From PALSA-612 sp963773055 (GTDB taxonomy: Bacteria > Actinomycetota > Thermoleophilia > Gaiellales > Gaiellaceae), in assembly GCA_963773055.1 (NCBI GenBank), contig CAVYZL010000006.1, positions 1,302,001 to 1,366,000 of the forward strand: a DNA stretch of 64,000 nucleotides, read 5' to 3'. The notes beneath the pieces were generated by a model. The model saw only the letters and a program-made list of their open reading frames with translations. It had not been told where the DNA came from and did no database searches. Below, piece after piece: positions 9,049-18,798 of the stretch (positions are counted from its first letter, which is position 1; every line of letters starts with the position of its first letter). The position numbers and the translations under genes are program-made.

Positions 9049-12000
9049 CTAGCCCAGGCCGTAGCGGTCGCGCTCTTCCCGGGTCAGCGTGCGGCCCGTC
9101 GAGGCGAGTTGCGCGTCGGCGCGCCTGAGCAACTTGGGCAGATCCACGCAGACGGCGCACTCGGCGGTGCGAACGGTGCCGTCGCTCGACGCCGTCAGCA
9201 CAGAACGGCCGGTCGGGTCGAACACGGCGCTCGTCAGCAGCTCGTGGCCGCCGAACCCGTACGGAAGGATCGGATCCCGCACCCCGGGCTGCCACAGGCC
9301 GACGGTCGCAGGGCCGGCGGTCAGGATCCAGCGACCGTCGGGACTGAACGACGCATCGGCGACGGCGCCGAAGTGCACGAAGGAGGTCGAGCGCAGCTCC
9401 CGCACCAGCGCGCCCGTTTCTGTGTCCCAGAGCCTCGGCACGTGATCACGGCTCCCGGTGACCAAGGAGCGGCCATCTGGGCTCCAGGCGACGGACAGCA
9501 CGTCGTCTCGGTGGCCGACAAGCGGCAGCGACGCTCCCGATCCAACTTCCCAGATACGTGCGGTCGCATCGCGTGATGACGTCGCGACGCGTTCGCCGTC
9601 CGGACTGACGGCGACATCGGTGATCGCGCCCGTGTGGCCGCGGAGGACGCGCAGCGGCGTCCCGTCCGAGGACCAGAGCCGAGCCGCTCCGCGCGCTCCT
9701 CCGGTCGCGATCGTGCGCCCGTCGGGGGCGAACGCGACGCTCGTGACGGGATCCGGATGGACGAGCGTGACTTTCCCATCAGGGCCCGTGATCGTCACGG
9801 TTCGGCCAGCAGCAACCGCGATGCGCTTTCCGTCGGGGCTCGCGGCAACCGCGCTGACCGGGCCGTTGGCGTCGATCGTTCGCAGCACGCGGCCGTCCGC
9901 GGTGCGAATCACCCTCACGCGGGAGCCCGGGCCGGCAACGAGGACCGAGTCCCCGCGTCCGATGTAGGCGGCCGCGACTACCGGGACCTCCGGCCCTGTG
10001 GAGAACACCGAGTTTCGGCTGGATCGCGGGGTCCCAGATACGGGTGGTGCCGTCGTCCGACGCCGTGAGCACAGCTGACCCGTCGGGGCTGAACACTGCG
10101 CTGTTCACCGAGTCGCCGTGCCCGGCGAGCAGAGCGCGTCCCGCACCGTTGTCTGCCTTCGAGACACGGGCCGTGAGATCGGTGCTACCGGTAACGACGA
10201 AGTTGCCGTCAGGGCTGAACGCGACGGCGTTCACGAGGCCCTTGTGGCCGAGAACCGTCGCGAGGAGTGAGCCTGTCCGCACGTCCCAGATCCGGCCGGT
10301 GCCGTCGGCGCTCGCCGTCGCGAGCTTCGATCCTCCCGGACTGAAGGCGGCGTCGAGGACGGATCCGCGATGCCCCGTCAGCGTCTGGAGGAGCGTGCCA
10401 TCGGCGACGCGCCAGATCCGCGCCGTCTCGTTGGCACCGGTCGTGGCGAGCAGCCCGCCTGTCGGAGCGAACACGGTGTTCGTGACCCGACCGTCTTGAT
10501 CGAAGCTTCGGATGAGCTTGCCGGTGCTCGAGTCATAGAGCCGTGCGATCGTGTCGTCTCCGAACACGATCACGCCGCGTCCGTCGGGGGTAAACGCGGC
10601 ACTGGTCACCCGTGTGCGCCACGGGATCGATGCGACGAGCCCCTCGGTGAGTCCCCAGATCTTCACCGTGTCGTCCCCTGCGGTCAGCATGCGCGCACCA
10701 GCCGCGTCGAACGAGGCCGCGCGGACCGGCGCCCCGTGGCGGAACGTCGCGAGAAGCCGTCCGTCGTCCGCGTCCCAGAGCTTCGCCACGCCGTCGGCGC
10801 CGCCGGTGAGCACCTTCGTGCCGTCCGGGGCGATGGCGGCATCGAGAACGGGCGCGCCATGGTCGAACGAGCGCGCGAGGGCGCGCGTCGACGACTCGTA
10901 CAGTCGCGCACGACCGTCGGCGCTCGCCGTGAGGATCTGCTTGCCGTCCGTGCTGTAGCTGGCCTTCGACACCGGTCCTCCAGCAGAGAGCGTGCCGCGC
11001 TGCCTCGAGAAGATGAACGCCGTCCGAAGCGTTTCCTCCGTCTGCTGGCCCGGCGTTAGCCGCGCCGCCCTCGCGGCAAGGAGGAGGCTGAGCTCCGGAT
11101 CGATCGTCAGCTCTGTTACCGCCGCGCTGTCGAGTTGTCGTGCCTGTGCGTTGCGCGCCTGCGATCGGGCGTCGCTCCGCTGCGTCAACGCATACGTGGT
11201 CACACCGGCCATCGCGGCAAGCAGCACCCCGCCAACGCCGAGCGCTGCGAGCAGGCGGCGCTGGCGGCGACCGGCGCGCTCTCGCTCCTCGACGAGCTCG
11301 CGCTCGCCCTCGTGGCCGCTGCGCCACGCGAGCACCGCCTCTCCGAGCACGTCGTGGTAGATCTCGTAGCGGGGAGCGCCTCCGTCCGCCGCGGCAGGGC
11401 GCAGGATTCGTTCGGTTACGAGCGTCGCGAGCACCGGCTCGAGCTCAGCCTCCAGGACCCCGGCATAGCGAGCGAGGTCCGGCGCCGCATGGGCGATCTT
11501 TGCCCCAGAAGGCGTCACCAGGTGGTTGAAGATGGAGGCGGCGATGTCCTTCTGCTCCACCGTCAGCGGTTCGAGAGCACGGTCGAGGTGCGCCCTCACG
11601 ATCTCCCCGGCGCCACCGAGCTCGGTGAGCGTCGATGCCCTCAGGACGTGCGAGCCCGCGTCGACCTCTGCCTCCCACAAGCGACTCATGACGAGCTGGA
11701 GGTACGGGGCTTCGATGCGATCCTCGTCCTCGTCGCGCGCGATGACACCGCGGCCCGCTTGGCCGAGATCGACCCGCCCGGCTCTTACCTCGTCGAGTAC
11801 ACCGTCGACGAGGGCTGGCTCGATCTCCATCCGCTGCGACGGCTCGACGAGCGTGTTGTAGTGCTCGACTGGCCCGACGATCGCGCTACGGGCGGCGCGG
11901 CGATCGATATGCGCGAGCCGTAGGTAGTTGCCGAAGAGATTCGGGATGCTCGCCTTGAAGCGATCGAGCTTCGCGAGCGCGTCCTCGCGCACGGCGAGAA

Positions 12001-14122
12001 GGAAGCTGACACGGAGTCCTGGTCGCCGCACCGCCTCCGGAAACTCGACGAAGAACGTGCCGGGCTCGTGCTCGCCTTCGTGGTAGAGGAAGTACTCCTC
12101 GACGCCGTCGAGGATCACGTAGACGTCGCCCGCGAGCCTCGCGGAGCACGCCTCGAGCGTGTCCGCGAGCGACACACGCGGTTCGATGTCGGCCGCGGCT
12201 GCAACAGCGGTCGCGAGCCCTCTCGCCGGGTCGTCTTTCCAGGTATCGAAGACGACGACGCGGAGCGGATCCGCTTCGGAGCGCAGCGTGCGCGCCACGC
12301 CCGCCCGGAGCACGGAGCTCTTTCCCACGCCCGTATCGCCGTACAGGACGGTGAGCTTCGAGGCCATGAGATTTGCGCAGATGATCTCCCGCTCACGGTC
12401 CCGCCCGAAGAACAGCCCGGCATCCGCATCGGAGTCGTCGAACGAGGCCAGACCCTTGTACGGACAACCGATCTCCGTCACGCTGCGCGCCGCCTCGGTG
12501 ACTCGATAGGCGAGCTCCGCGACGTACTCGTGGAGCGGCACGTCGAACACGTCGACACCACGCTGACGCCAGAGCTCGCGCTCGACCGGTTCGATCGAGT
12601 CCTCCACGGCCCACGACCTGTAGGCGACCTTCTCCCGCCCCCAGATCCGATGGAGGAAGACGCGAAGGCCCCAGTCGCGCAACGGATACCCGAGGAAGAG
12701 GAAGTGGCTACGACGGAGACGGGCGACCAGCGTCACCGGCACGAGGCTGGCGATGTCCGCCTGCGCCAGGTAGTCGATGTGATCGTCCTCCGTGACCGCG
12801 AAGCTCTCCCACTCCCGGTCCGGGCGACGGTCGACCTGGCCGAGGAGCTTGAGCACGACCGTGCGATCGTCGAGCGAGAGACCGGTGTACGCGTTGGGGA
12901 CGTCGACCACGGCGCCCTCTCCCTCGGCGGAGACGTGGAGGAAACGGCCGTGGTGCCGTCCGAGCGAGATGTACGAAACGACGTCGAGCCTTTCCCCGGC
13001 CTCTGCGAATGCTCGCTCGAGCGCGACGTCGTAGTTCGTCGTCACGATCAGCTGACGGGGAACGTTATGCGCGCCGATCGCCGCCGCAAGCTCCGCGAGC
13101 GCGCGGTGGACAGGCCCTACGTCGTAATCGCGGTCGAGCAGCTCGTGCAGCTCGTCGTACAGAGGGCCAACGCCTTTCATCAGCGCGACGTACTCCGAAA
13201 CACGCGCGAGGTCTCGGTTCGCCGGCGGATAGTCGAACGAGTCGGCGAGGTAGCCGGCGATCTCGTCGAGACCCGGAGTGGCTCCGTCGCGGTTCACGCC
13301 TGTCCCTAGCACCGGGACGAGCCGGCCGGCGAGCAACGCCTTCACGACCTCGGCGTAGTGATCTTCGACCGGTCGCGCAGCGTCGGTCACCGCGGCAAGC
13401 ACCGACTCCTGGCGGAGGATGCTCCCGTACAGCTGCTGGAGCTCCGGGCCGGGATCGATCCCGAGTTGCTCCGAGAGCGTGAGGCGGCCCGCGTGGTAGA
13501 CGTCGAGCGCCTCTGCCTGACGGCCGGAGCGATAGAGAGCCAGCATCAACTGACCACGCAGCCGCTCCCGGAGCGGGAGCTGGGAGACGAGCACCTCGAG
13601 CTCGGAGACGAGGCTCGACCCCTCACCGAGCTCGAGGTCAGCGTCGATCCGATCCTCGACCGCCTCCACACGGAGCTCCTCGAGCCGGCGGATCTCTGTT
13701 TGCGCGAAGGTCTCGAACGCCAGATCCGCGAGCGGCGACCCTCGCCAGAGCGCGAGCGCCTCGCGCAGCTTTGTCGCGCGCTCCAGAGCCTCAGCAGCGC
13801 GCGCCTCCATGACGAGACGCTCGAAGCGGCCTAGGTCGACACGTTCAGCTTCGACGTGGAGGACGTAGCCCGGCGGGCGCGTTACGAGCAGGTCGGGCCC
13901 GAGCAGCTTGCGAAGCTGTGAGACGAGGTTCTGTAGAGACGTCGTCGCCGTCTTCGGTGGCTGCTCGCCCCAGAGCTGGTCGACGAGCCGGTCCGTGGCC
14001 ACGACCTCGCCCGCCCGCATCAACAGGAGGCCGAGAAGCGCCCGCTGCTTCTGCCCACCGAGCGCGATCGAGCCATGGTCGCCGACGACTTCGAGCGGTC
14101 CGAGGATCCGGAAGTCCGGCAT
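9049..14122 (-). CDS. SARP-SIR2-like-nSTAND1-TM-WD40 giant protein (one frameshift)
   Basis: With a single extra base near 10008-10009 ignored, this encodes about 1690 aa. Numbering from ATG 14122: residues 2-92 are an OmpR-type winged helix and about 100-245 a BTAD domain, together a SARP regulator. Residues about 255-540 are a SIR2-like domain (LVPVLGTGVN at 269-278, TTNYD at 361-365, ITEDD-like VTEDDHIDYL). An nSTAND1 NTPase follows, with Walker A GDTGVGKSS at 595-603 and Walker B VILDGVEE near 669-676. One transmembrane helix is at about 957-979. WD40 blades run from about 1045 to the end (14-15, two propellers). The usual catalytic His of KLHG is Leu427 here. The architecture suggests ligand sensing by the propellers and STAND activation, as in immune or conflict NTPases; the DNA-binding head suggests a transcriptional output. 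Both are inference. The propeller continues across the frame change, so it is one gene. Confidence 0.85.
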
Positions 14123-14129
14123 TGGGACG

Positions 14130-14135
14130 TTTGTA
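14130..14135 (-). promoter_or_regulatory. -10 element of the SARP-STAND gene
   Basis: TACAAA (minus strand) ends 7 nt before ATG 14122. This supports the ATG over an in-frame GTG at 14146. Confidence 0.4.
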
Positions 14136-14224
14136 CCACCCCTCACTACCGCTGCCTAGGTGCCGTTAGCGAGCCGTTGGCTCGCCGTGACTGAGCGATT
14201 TGGGCTCCGCCCGACGGTGGGGCC

Positions 14225-15271
14225 ATGTCCAAGCCCAAGACTCACATCCCACGCGGTGAGCGCACCCGCACGCTGCTTCTCGTCGTGGCGTCGCTCCTCG
14301 GGGCGTTCTTCGCTCTCAGCGTCACGCCGGCCCAGCGGGCTTCCGCGTCATCTGGCGCCTACCAGTGGCCGTTGAAGCCGTTCGACAAGCCGCACCCGAT
14401 CCGCGGCAGCTTCGGCGACCCACGGACGATCTTCGACGCTCCGCCGAGCGAGAAGAGCCTGATGACCGGCACGGGAACGTTCAACTTCCATTTTGGCGTC
14501 GACATCTCCGCAGCCAACGACACTCCGGTGTTCCCGGTGCTGACGGGCACCGTCACGGTCGTCTCGTTCGCGAAGGGACACGAGTACGTCGAAGTTGCTA
14601 CTGGGGGCGGTCGGTCATTCCAGTACTGGCACATTCGTGCCCGCGTCCGCGTCGGCCAGAAGGCTGAGATGGGCAAGACAATCCTCGGCACCGTGATGTC
14701 GCCGTTCGAGCACGTCCACTTCGCCGAGCTGCAGAACGGCCGGGTGATCAACCCGCTGGCCGCTGGGCACTTGTCCCCCTACGTCGACACGACGAAGCCA
14801 GAAGTGGCCGCGATCTCGTTGCGCAACGCCGAGACTGGCCCGACCCTCTTCCCGAACGTCGTGCGCGGCCGCGTCCTGCTGATCGCCGAGGCCTACGACA
14901 CGCGCCAGCTTCCGATCACCGGCGTCTGGCGGCCGATGCCGGTCGCACCAGCGCGTGTGACGTGGCAGCTGAATCGGTACGGCGGGAAGATCGTGGCACG
15001 TGGGGTCGCTGCCGACTTCCGTCGCTCCACGCCTTCCAACGCACTGTTCTGGAGCTACTACGCGCGAGGGACGTACCAGAACATGTCGGTGTTCGGGCGG
15101 AGCTACTCCTGGGGACAGCCCGGCTGCTTCCTGTTCAAGCTGACGCACTCGTACTTCGACACGAACAGCGTTCGGGACGGCGTCTACGACCTCGTCGTGA
15201 CCGCCAGCGACATCCGGGGGAACAGAAGCTCGAAGGCGCTGCGCCTGACCATCCGCAACGGCGGCTGGTAG
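14225..15271 (+). CDS. Secreted M23-family peptidase
   Basis: This is a 348-aa exported LytM/M23-type endopeptidase, probably acting on peptidoglycan cross-bridges. Residues 16-40 form a signal peptide (hydrophobic LLLVVASLLGAFFALSV followed by AQRASA). The zinc motif HxGxD is His89-Asp93 (HFGVD), and the second motif HVH is at 163-165 with a supporting YWHI at 134-137. Residues from about 195 onward form an uncharacterised C-terminal beta-rich region. All catalytic residues are present. The gene is divergent from the SARP-STAND gene with about 100 nt between them. Confidence 0.85.
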   Translation: MSKPKTHIPRGERTRTLLLVVASLLGAFFALSVTPAQRASASSGAYQWPLKPFDKPHPIRGSFGDPRTIFDAPPSEKSLMTGTGTFNFHFGVDISAANDTPVFPVLTGTVTVVSFAKGHEYVEVATGGGRSFQYWHIRARVRVGQKAEMGKTILGTVMSPFEHVHFAELQNGRVINPLAAGHLSPYVDTTKPEVAAISLRNAETGPTLFPNVVRGRVLLIAEAYDTRQLPITGVWRPMPVAPARVTWQLNRYGGKIVARGVAADFRRSTPSNALFWSYYARGTYQNMSVFGRSYSWGQPGCFLFKLTHSYFDTNSVRDGVYDLVVTASDIRGNRSSKALRLTIRNGGW

Positions 15272-15297
15272 CTCCAGCCCGCGCGCTCACTGCTCTG

Positions 15298-15682
15298 CTA
15301 GCGCAGCTCGAGGATGGCGAGCGGGATCTCGCGGGTCGTCTTCGCCTGGTACTTCGCGTAGCCGGCGTACGTCGCGACGACCTTCGGCCAGAGGCGCGCC
15401 CGCTCGTCCACTGACGCGCGGCGAGCCGTCATCGCGCGCGTCTCGCCGCCGACGTCACCGACCGTCGGGATTTGCGACGAGGTTGTCGAACCACGCGGGG
15501 TTGTGCGGCCGCCCGCCGTACGAGGCGACGAGGACGATCGCATCGCCGTCCTCGATGTACGTGAGCGGGACGGTGCGGCGTCGCCCGGTCTTTCTCCCCA
15601 CGGTCGTCAGCAGCAGCACCGGCATGCCGGCGATGCGGCTTCCCACACGCCCGCCGCTTGCCGAATAGAGGCCGCGGTGCAT
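15298..15682 (-). CDS. Deazaflavin (F420)-dependent nitroreductase family protein (frameshifted)
   Basis: This is a Ddn-type F420H2-dependent reductase of about 127 aa after correction. The first part reads RVGSRIAGMPVLLLTTVGRK and ends PAWFDNLVANP. The remainder (ETRAMTARRASVDERARLWP, TYAGYAKYQAKT) lies in another frame. Removing one G from the CCCGACGG stretch at about 15463-15470 restores a continuous family sequence. The ATG at 15682 lies 20 nt downstream of pabC. Its presence implies that the host makes F420, which fits Actinomycetota. Confidence 0.8.
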
Positions 15683-15702
15683 GGCTGACAGCGTCTTGAC
15701 CC

Positions 15703-16521
15703 TTACGGAGATGCTGCCTCCCGCAAGGCCGCCTGAAGAGCAGCGGCCGCCTCCCCTGGCCGACCGTCGCCGATCGGCTCGCCGTCGAGGGCGACGACCG
15801 GCATCACCTCGCGAACGGACGAGGTGGTGAACGCCTCGTCGGCTCCGGCCAGATCGGCGATGGCGAACCGGCCCTCTTCCACCTCGTAGCCGAGCGACCG
15901 AGCTGCGCCCAGGAGCACGCTCCGCGTCACGCCGGCGAGGATGCCGAGCTCGACCGTCGGCGTGAACACGCGGTCGCCGGCCCGCCACCAGACGTTCGAG
16001 GTCGTCGCCTCGAGCACGGTGCCGTCCTCGCCGAGGAACACTGCGTCGTCCGCGCCCGCCGCCCGCGCGACGTCGACCGCGATCATGTTCAGGGCGTAGC
16101 TCGTCGACTTGACGCCGCCGATCAGCTCGGCCGGCCGAAACTCGACCGAGATCAGCCGGATGCCGCGCGTACGCAGCTCGTCGAGGTCCCCCGGCAGCGC
16201 TGCGACGACGACGATTGCGCGCGGTTCGCCGCTGCCCGGTGTCGCGTAGACGCGGAGGGTCGCCTCGTCGACCGCAGCCGCAGCGAGCGCGAGCGATGCC
16301 AGCCGCTCCACCTCCTCGCGCGGCGGCGACACGAAGCCAAGTCTCAGGCACGAGCCGGCGAGGCGGTCGAGGTGCTCGGACAGCTCGAACGGCCGCCCGC
16401 CGTAGACGCGCATCGTCTCGAACGCGCCGCGTCCGCGCATGAAAGCCTCGTCGTCGACGTGGATAACGGGCTCACGCGGATCGACGAGACCGCGCTCGGA
16501 GACGGCCACCGCGAGCGTCAT
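15703..16521 (-). CDS. pabC: Aminodeoxychorismate lyase / class IV aminotransferase
   Basis: This is a 272-aa PLP enzyme of fold type IV. Next to pabB it most likely converts 4-amino-4-deoxychorismate to p-aminobenzoate and pyruvate for folate synthesis. The PLP lysine is Lys138 in GGVKSTSYALNM. Glu171 in LEATTSN is the conserved partner that contacts the PLP ring nitrogen. ATG 16521 overlaps the pabB stop as ATGA, indicating translational coupling. A branched-chain aminotransferase or D-amino-acid transaminase is the alternative; the pabB linkage argues against it. Confidence 0.87.
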   Translation of the reverse strand: MTLAVAVSERGLVDPREPVIHVDDEAFMRGRGAFETMRVYGGRPFELSEHLDRLAGSCLRLGFVSPPREEVERLASLALAAAAVDEATLRVYATPGSGEPRAIVVVAALPGDLDELRTRGIRLISVEFRPAELIGGVKSTSYALNMIAVDVARAAGADDAVFLGEDGTVLEATTSNVWWRAGDRVFTPTVELGILAGVTRSVLLGAARSLGYEVEEGRFAIADLAGADEAFTTSSVREVMPVVALDGEPIGDGRPGEAAAALQAALREAASP

Positions 16522-17561
16522 GCCCGAACCGGCTCCGGCACGTCGGCGCCGATCGCCTCGAGGAGCGGGCGCGCTTTCACCCACGACTCCTCGATCTCTG
16601 CTGTGGGATCCGAGTCCCACACGATCCCGCCGCCGACCCAGAGGTGGATGCGCCCTTCGGCGATGGCGAACGTCCGGATCGTGAGCGCAAGGTCGAGGTC
16701 GCCGTTCGGGCGGATCGTGCCGAGCGCTCCCATCGACGCGCCGCGGCCAACGGGCTCGAGAGCGGCGATGTGGTCGATCGCCGCGATCTTCGGCGCTCCC
16801 GTGATCGAGCCGCCGGGGAACGTCGCCTCGAGGATGTCGGTCAGCGATACGTCCTCCCGGAGCGATCCCTCGACCACGGAGACGAGGTGCTCGACGCCCG
16901 CCAGCGGACGCTCCTCCATCAGCGACGGCCAGCGCACGGAGCCCTGCTCGCAGACGCGCGACAGGTCGTTCCGTTCGAGGTCGACGATCATCACGTGCTC
17001 CGCCGCATCCTTCTCGGACTCGGTCAGGCCGGCGCCGCCCTCCGGCCGCGTGCCCTTGATCGGCATCGTCCAGACCTGGCGCCCGCGCCGCGCGAGGAAG
17101 AGCTCCGGGGACGCAGAGACGATCGCCCAGCTGTCTCCGATCAGCGGCCGCGGCTCGAGCGGTCGCAGCGGCGCGAGTCGCACGGCGAGCCCAGCCGGGT
17201 CGCCGGAGAACGGCGCGGACAGGTGCTGCACGAGGTTCACCTGGTAGACGTCGCCGGCCGCGATCGCCTCGCGCACCGACTCGATCGCCGCGGCGTACCC
17301 CGTCTTGCTCCACGTCGGCTCCCACGCGCCGATCTCGTACGCACCGCCAAGGCGGTATGGCTCCTCGTCCGCACGGATATTGAGCGCGGCCCTCGGCAGG
17401 GGGCACGGCTCGGGAGGTGACGGCGCCGCCGTGCGGCGGAGCCCGTCGGACAGGCCATACCCGAGGTAGACGTCGGCGACGAGCCCGTCGGCACCGCCTT
17501 CGAAGAAGCCGTCGGCGCGAAGCGCAGGCTCTACGTCGCAGAGCGAAGCCAGGTGCAGCAC
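16518..17561 (-). CDS. pabB: Aminodeoxychorismate synthase component I
   Basis: This is a 347-aa chorismate-utilising enzyme that aminates chorismate in folate synthesis. Signatures are the PIKGTRPEG substrate loop, DLERNDLSRVC and PGGSITGAPK, all typical of PabB/TrpE catalytic domains. At 347 aa it lacks most of the N-terminal half seen in longer TrpE/PabB proteins. The GTG start at 17561 has TAGCGT 6 nt upstream. It lies 4 nt after the stop of the MFS gene, so it may be read both from its own promoter and from the operon above. Confidence 0.88.
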   Translation of the reverse strand: MLHLASLCDVEPALRADGFFEGGADGLVADVYLGYGLSDGLRRTAAPSPPEPCPLPRAALNIRADEEPYRLGGAYEIGAWEPTWSKTGYAAAIESVREAIAAGDVYQVNLVQHLSAPFSGDPAGLAVRLAPLRPLEPRPLIGDSWAIVSASPELFLARRGRQVWTMPIKGTRPEGGAGLTESEKDAAEHVMIVDLERNDLSRVCEQGSVRWPSLMEERPLAGVEHLVSVVEGSLREDVSLTDILEATFPGGSITGAPKIAAIDHIAALEPVGRGASMGALGTIRPNGDLDLALTIRTFAIAEGRIHLWVGGGIVWDSDPTAEIEESWVKARPLLEAIGADVPEPVRA

Positions 17562-17565
17562 ACGG

Positions 17566-18798
17566 CTACGCTACCGCCTCTTCCGGCACCGGCGGCACCG
17601 GCGGGGTGGCCCGTCGCGGGACGATCATCGCGAAAGCCACGGCCATCGCCACGCGCCCGATCGCGAGCGCGAAGAGCAGTGTGCGCACGTCGATCGACTC
17701 GAGCAGCCGGCCGACCACGAGCACGGTCAAGGGCCCGGAGATGGTGACGATCGTGATCACGGCGGTCATCACCTTCGCGCGCAGCTCGTCGGGCGCGCGC
17801 GTCGTCAGGAGCGCCATGATCGGCGACGTCGCGACGGCGCCGAGCCCGGCGGCGAACAGCACGCCCATGACGCCGATCGACGGCATCGCGACCCCGAGGA
17901 GGAGAAGCGGCGCCGACACCCAGACGATGCCGATGGTCGCGAGCCGGATCGGTGGAACCCGCTTCGCCAGTGGGATCGCCGCGAGCGCGCCGATCACCGA
18001 CCCCGCTCCGAACGCGGCGATCAGGAACCCCGCGGTGTGCGCGCTCGCGTCGTAGTGCCTGTACGCGAGCACCGGCAGCGAGATGAAGATCGCTTGCGCG
18101 AACATGTGCAGGAAGATGACCGTGAGCATCATCGGGCGGAGCAGCGAGTCCCCGAAGATGAAGCGCAGGCCGGCGAGAACGCCACCGTCGCCTTCCGCGG
18201 CCCGGAGCGGCGGGCGCCGCGGTACCAATGAGAACAGGAGCAGGAACGAGACCGCGTACGAGGCCGCGTCGACGTAGAGCACGTTCGTCGCGCCGATCCA
18301 CGCGATCAGGAGGCCGGCGGTAATCGGCCCGAGCAGGATCGTCAGGCGAGAGCCCGCCTCGACGACGGCGTTCGCCTGCGTGAGGACGGTCTGGTCGTCG
18401 CCGACGAGCTCGGGCAGGACGAGCCGCTGCGCCGAGAAGTACGGCGCGATGAAGACGCCGAGCATGAACACCAGCACGAGCAACAGGCCGAAGCTGAGCA
18501 ACCCCGCCGAGTAGAGGATCGGTATCGACGCCATCAGCGGCACGCGGCAGAGATCCGAGACGAGCATCGTCCGCCGCGCTCCGAGGCGCGTGACGACCAC
18601 GCCGCTCGGAATCCCGAGCAAAGCCATCGGCAGCAGCTCGGCGGCCAGCACCATGCCCATTCGCGTCGTCGAGCCCGTCGTCGTCAGCACGAACCACGGC
18701 AGGGCCAGGAACGTCATCTGAGAGCCGAGCGACGAGATGATCTCGGCGCTCAGCAGCGCGAGGATCCCGCGCTGGAGCAGCGGCGAACGCTGCTTCAC
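17566..18798 (-). CDS. MFS transporter (second of tandem pair)
   Basis: This is a 410-aa major-facilitator protein with about 12 hydrophobic helices. It opens with LSAEIISSLGSQMTFLALPW and has the loop 2-3 pattern GVVVTRLGARRTML. It resembles the MFS_3/enterobactin-exporter-like group, which pumps small molecules or drugs outward by proton exchange. The substrate is unknown. ATG 18798 overlaps the previous MFS stop as ATGA, so the two pumps are co-translated. Confidence 0.85.
   Translation of the reverse strand: MKQRSPLLQRGILALLSAEIISSLGSQMTFLALPWFVLTTTGSTTRMGMVLAAELLPMALLGIPSGVVVTRLGARRTMLVSDLCRVPLMASIPILYSAGLLSFGLLLVLVFMLGVFIAPYFSAQRLVLPELVGDDQTVLTQANAVVEAGSRLTILLGPITAGLLIAWIGATNVLYVDAASYAVSFLLLFSLVPRRPPLRAAEGDGGVLAGLRFIFGDSLLRPMMLTVIFLHMFAQAIFISLPVLAYRHYDASAHTAGFLIAAFGAGSVIGALAAIPLAKRVPPIRLATIGIVWVSAPLLLLGVAMPSIGVMGVLFAAGLGAVATSPIMALLTTRAPDELRAKVMTAVITIVTISGPLTVLVVGRLLESIDVRTLLFALAIGRVAMAVAFAMIVPRRATPPVPPVPEEAVA
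17568..17573 (-). promoter_or_regulatory. -10 element of pabB
   Basis: TAGCGT (minus strand) ends 6 nt before GTG 17561. It overlaps the end of the upstream MFS gene. Confidence 0.4.

Noticed and set aside
9049..10008. Separate WD40 gene starting at GTG 10008
   Set aside because: Its first blades complete the propeller of the preceding frame, no promoter or ribosome-binding site is seen, and one base change joins it to the giant gene.
12068..13309. 413-codon plus-strand frame opposite the giant gene
   Set aside because: Arg/Asp/Val-rich composition with no motif; it is the GC-rich antisense shadow of the SARP-STAND gene.
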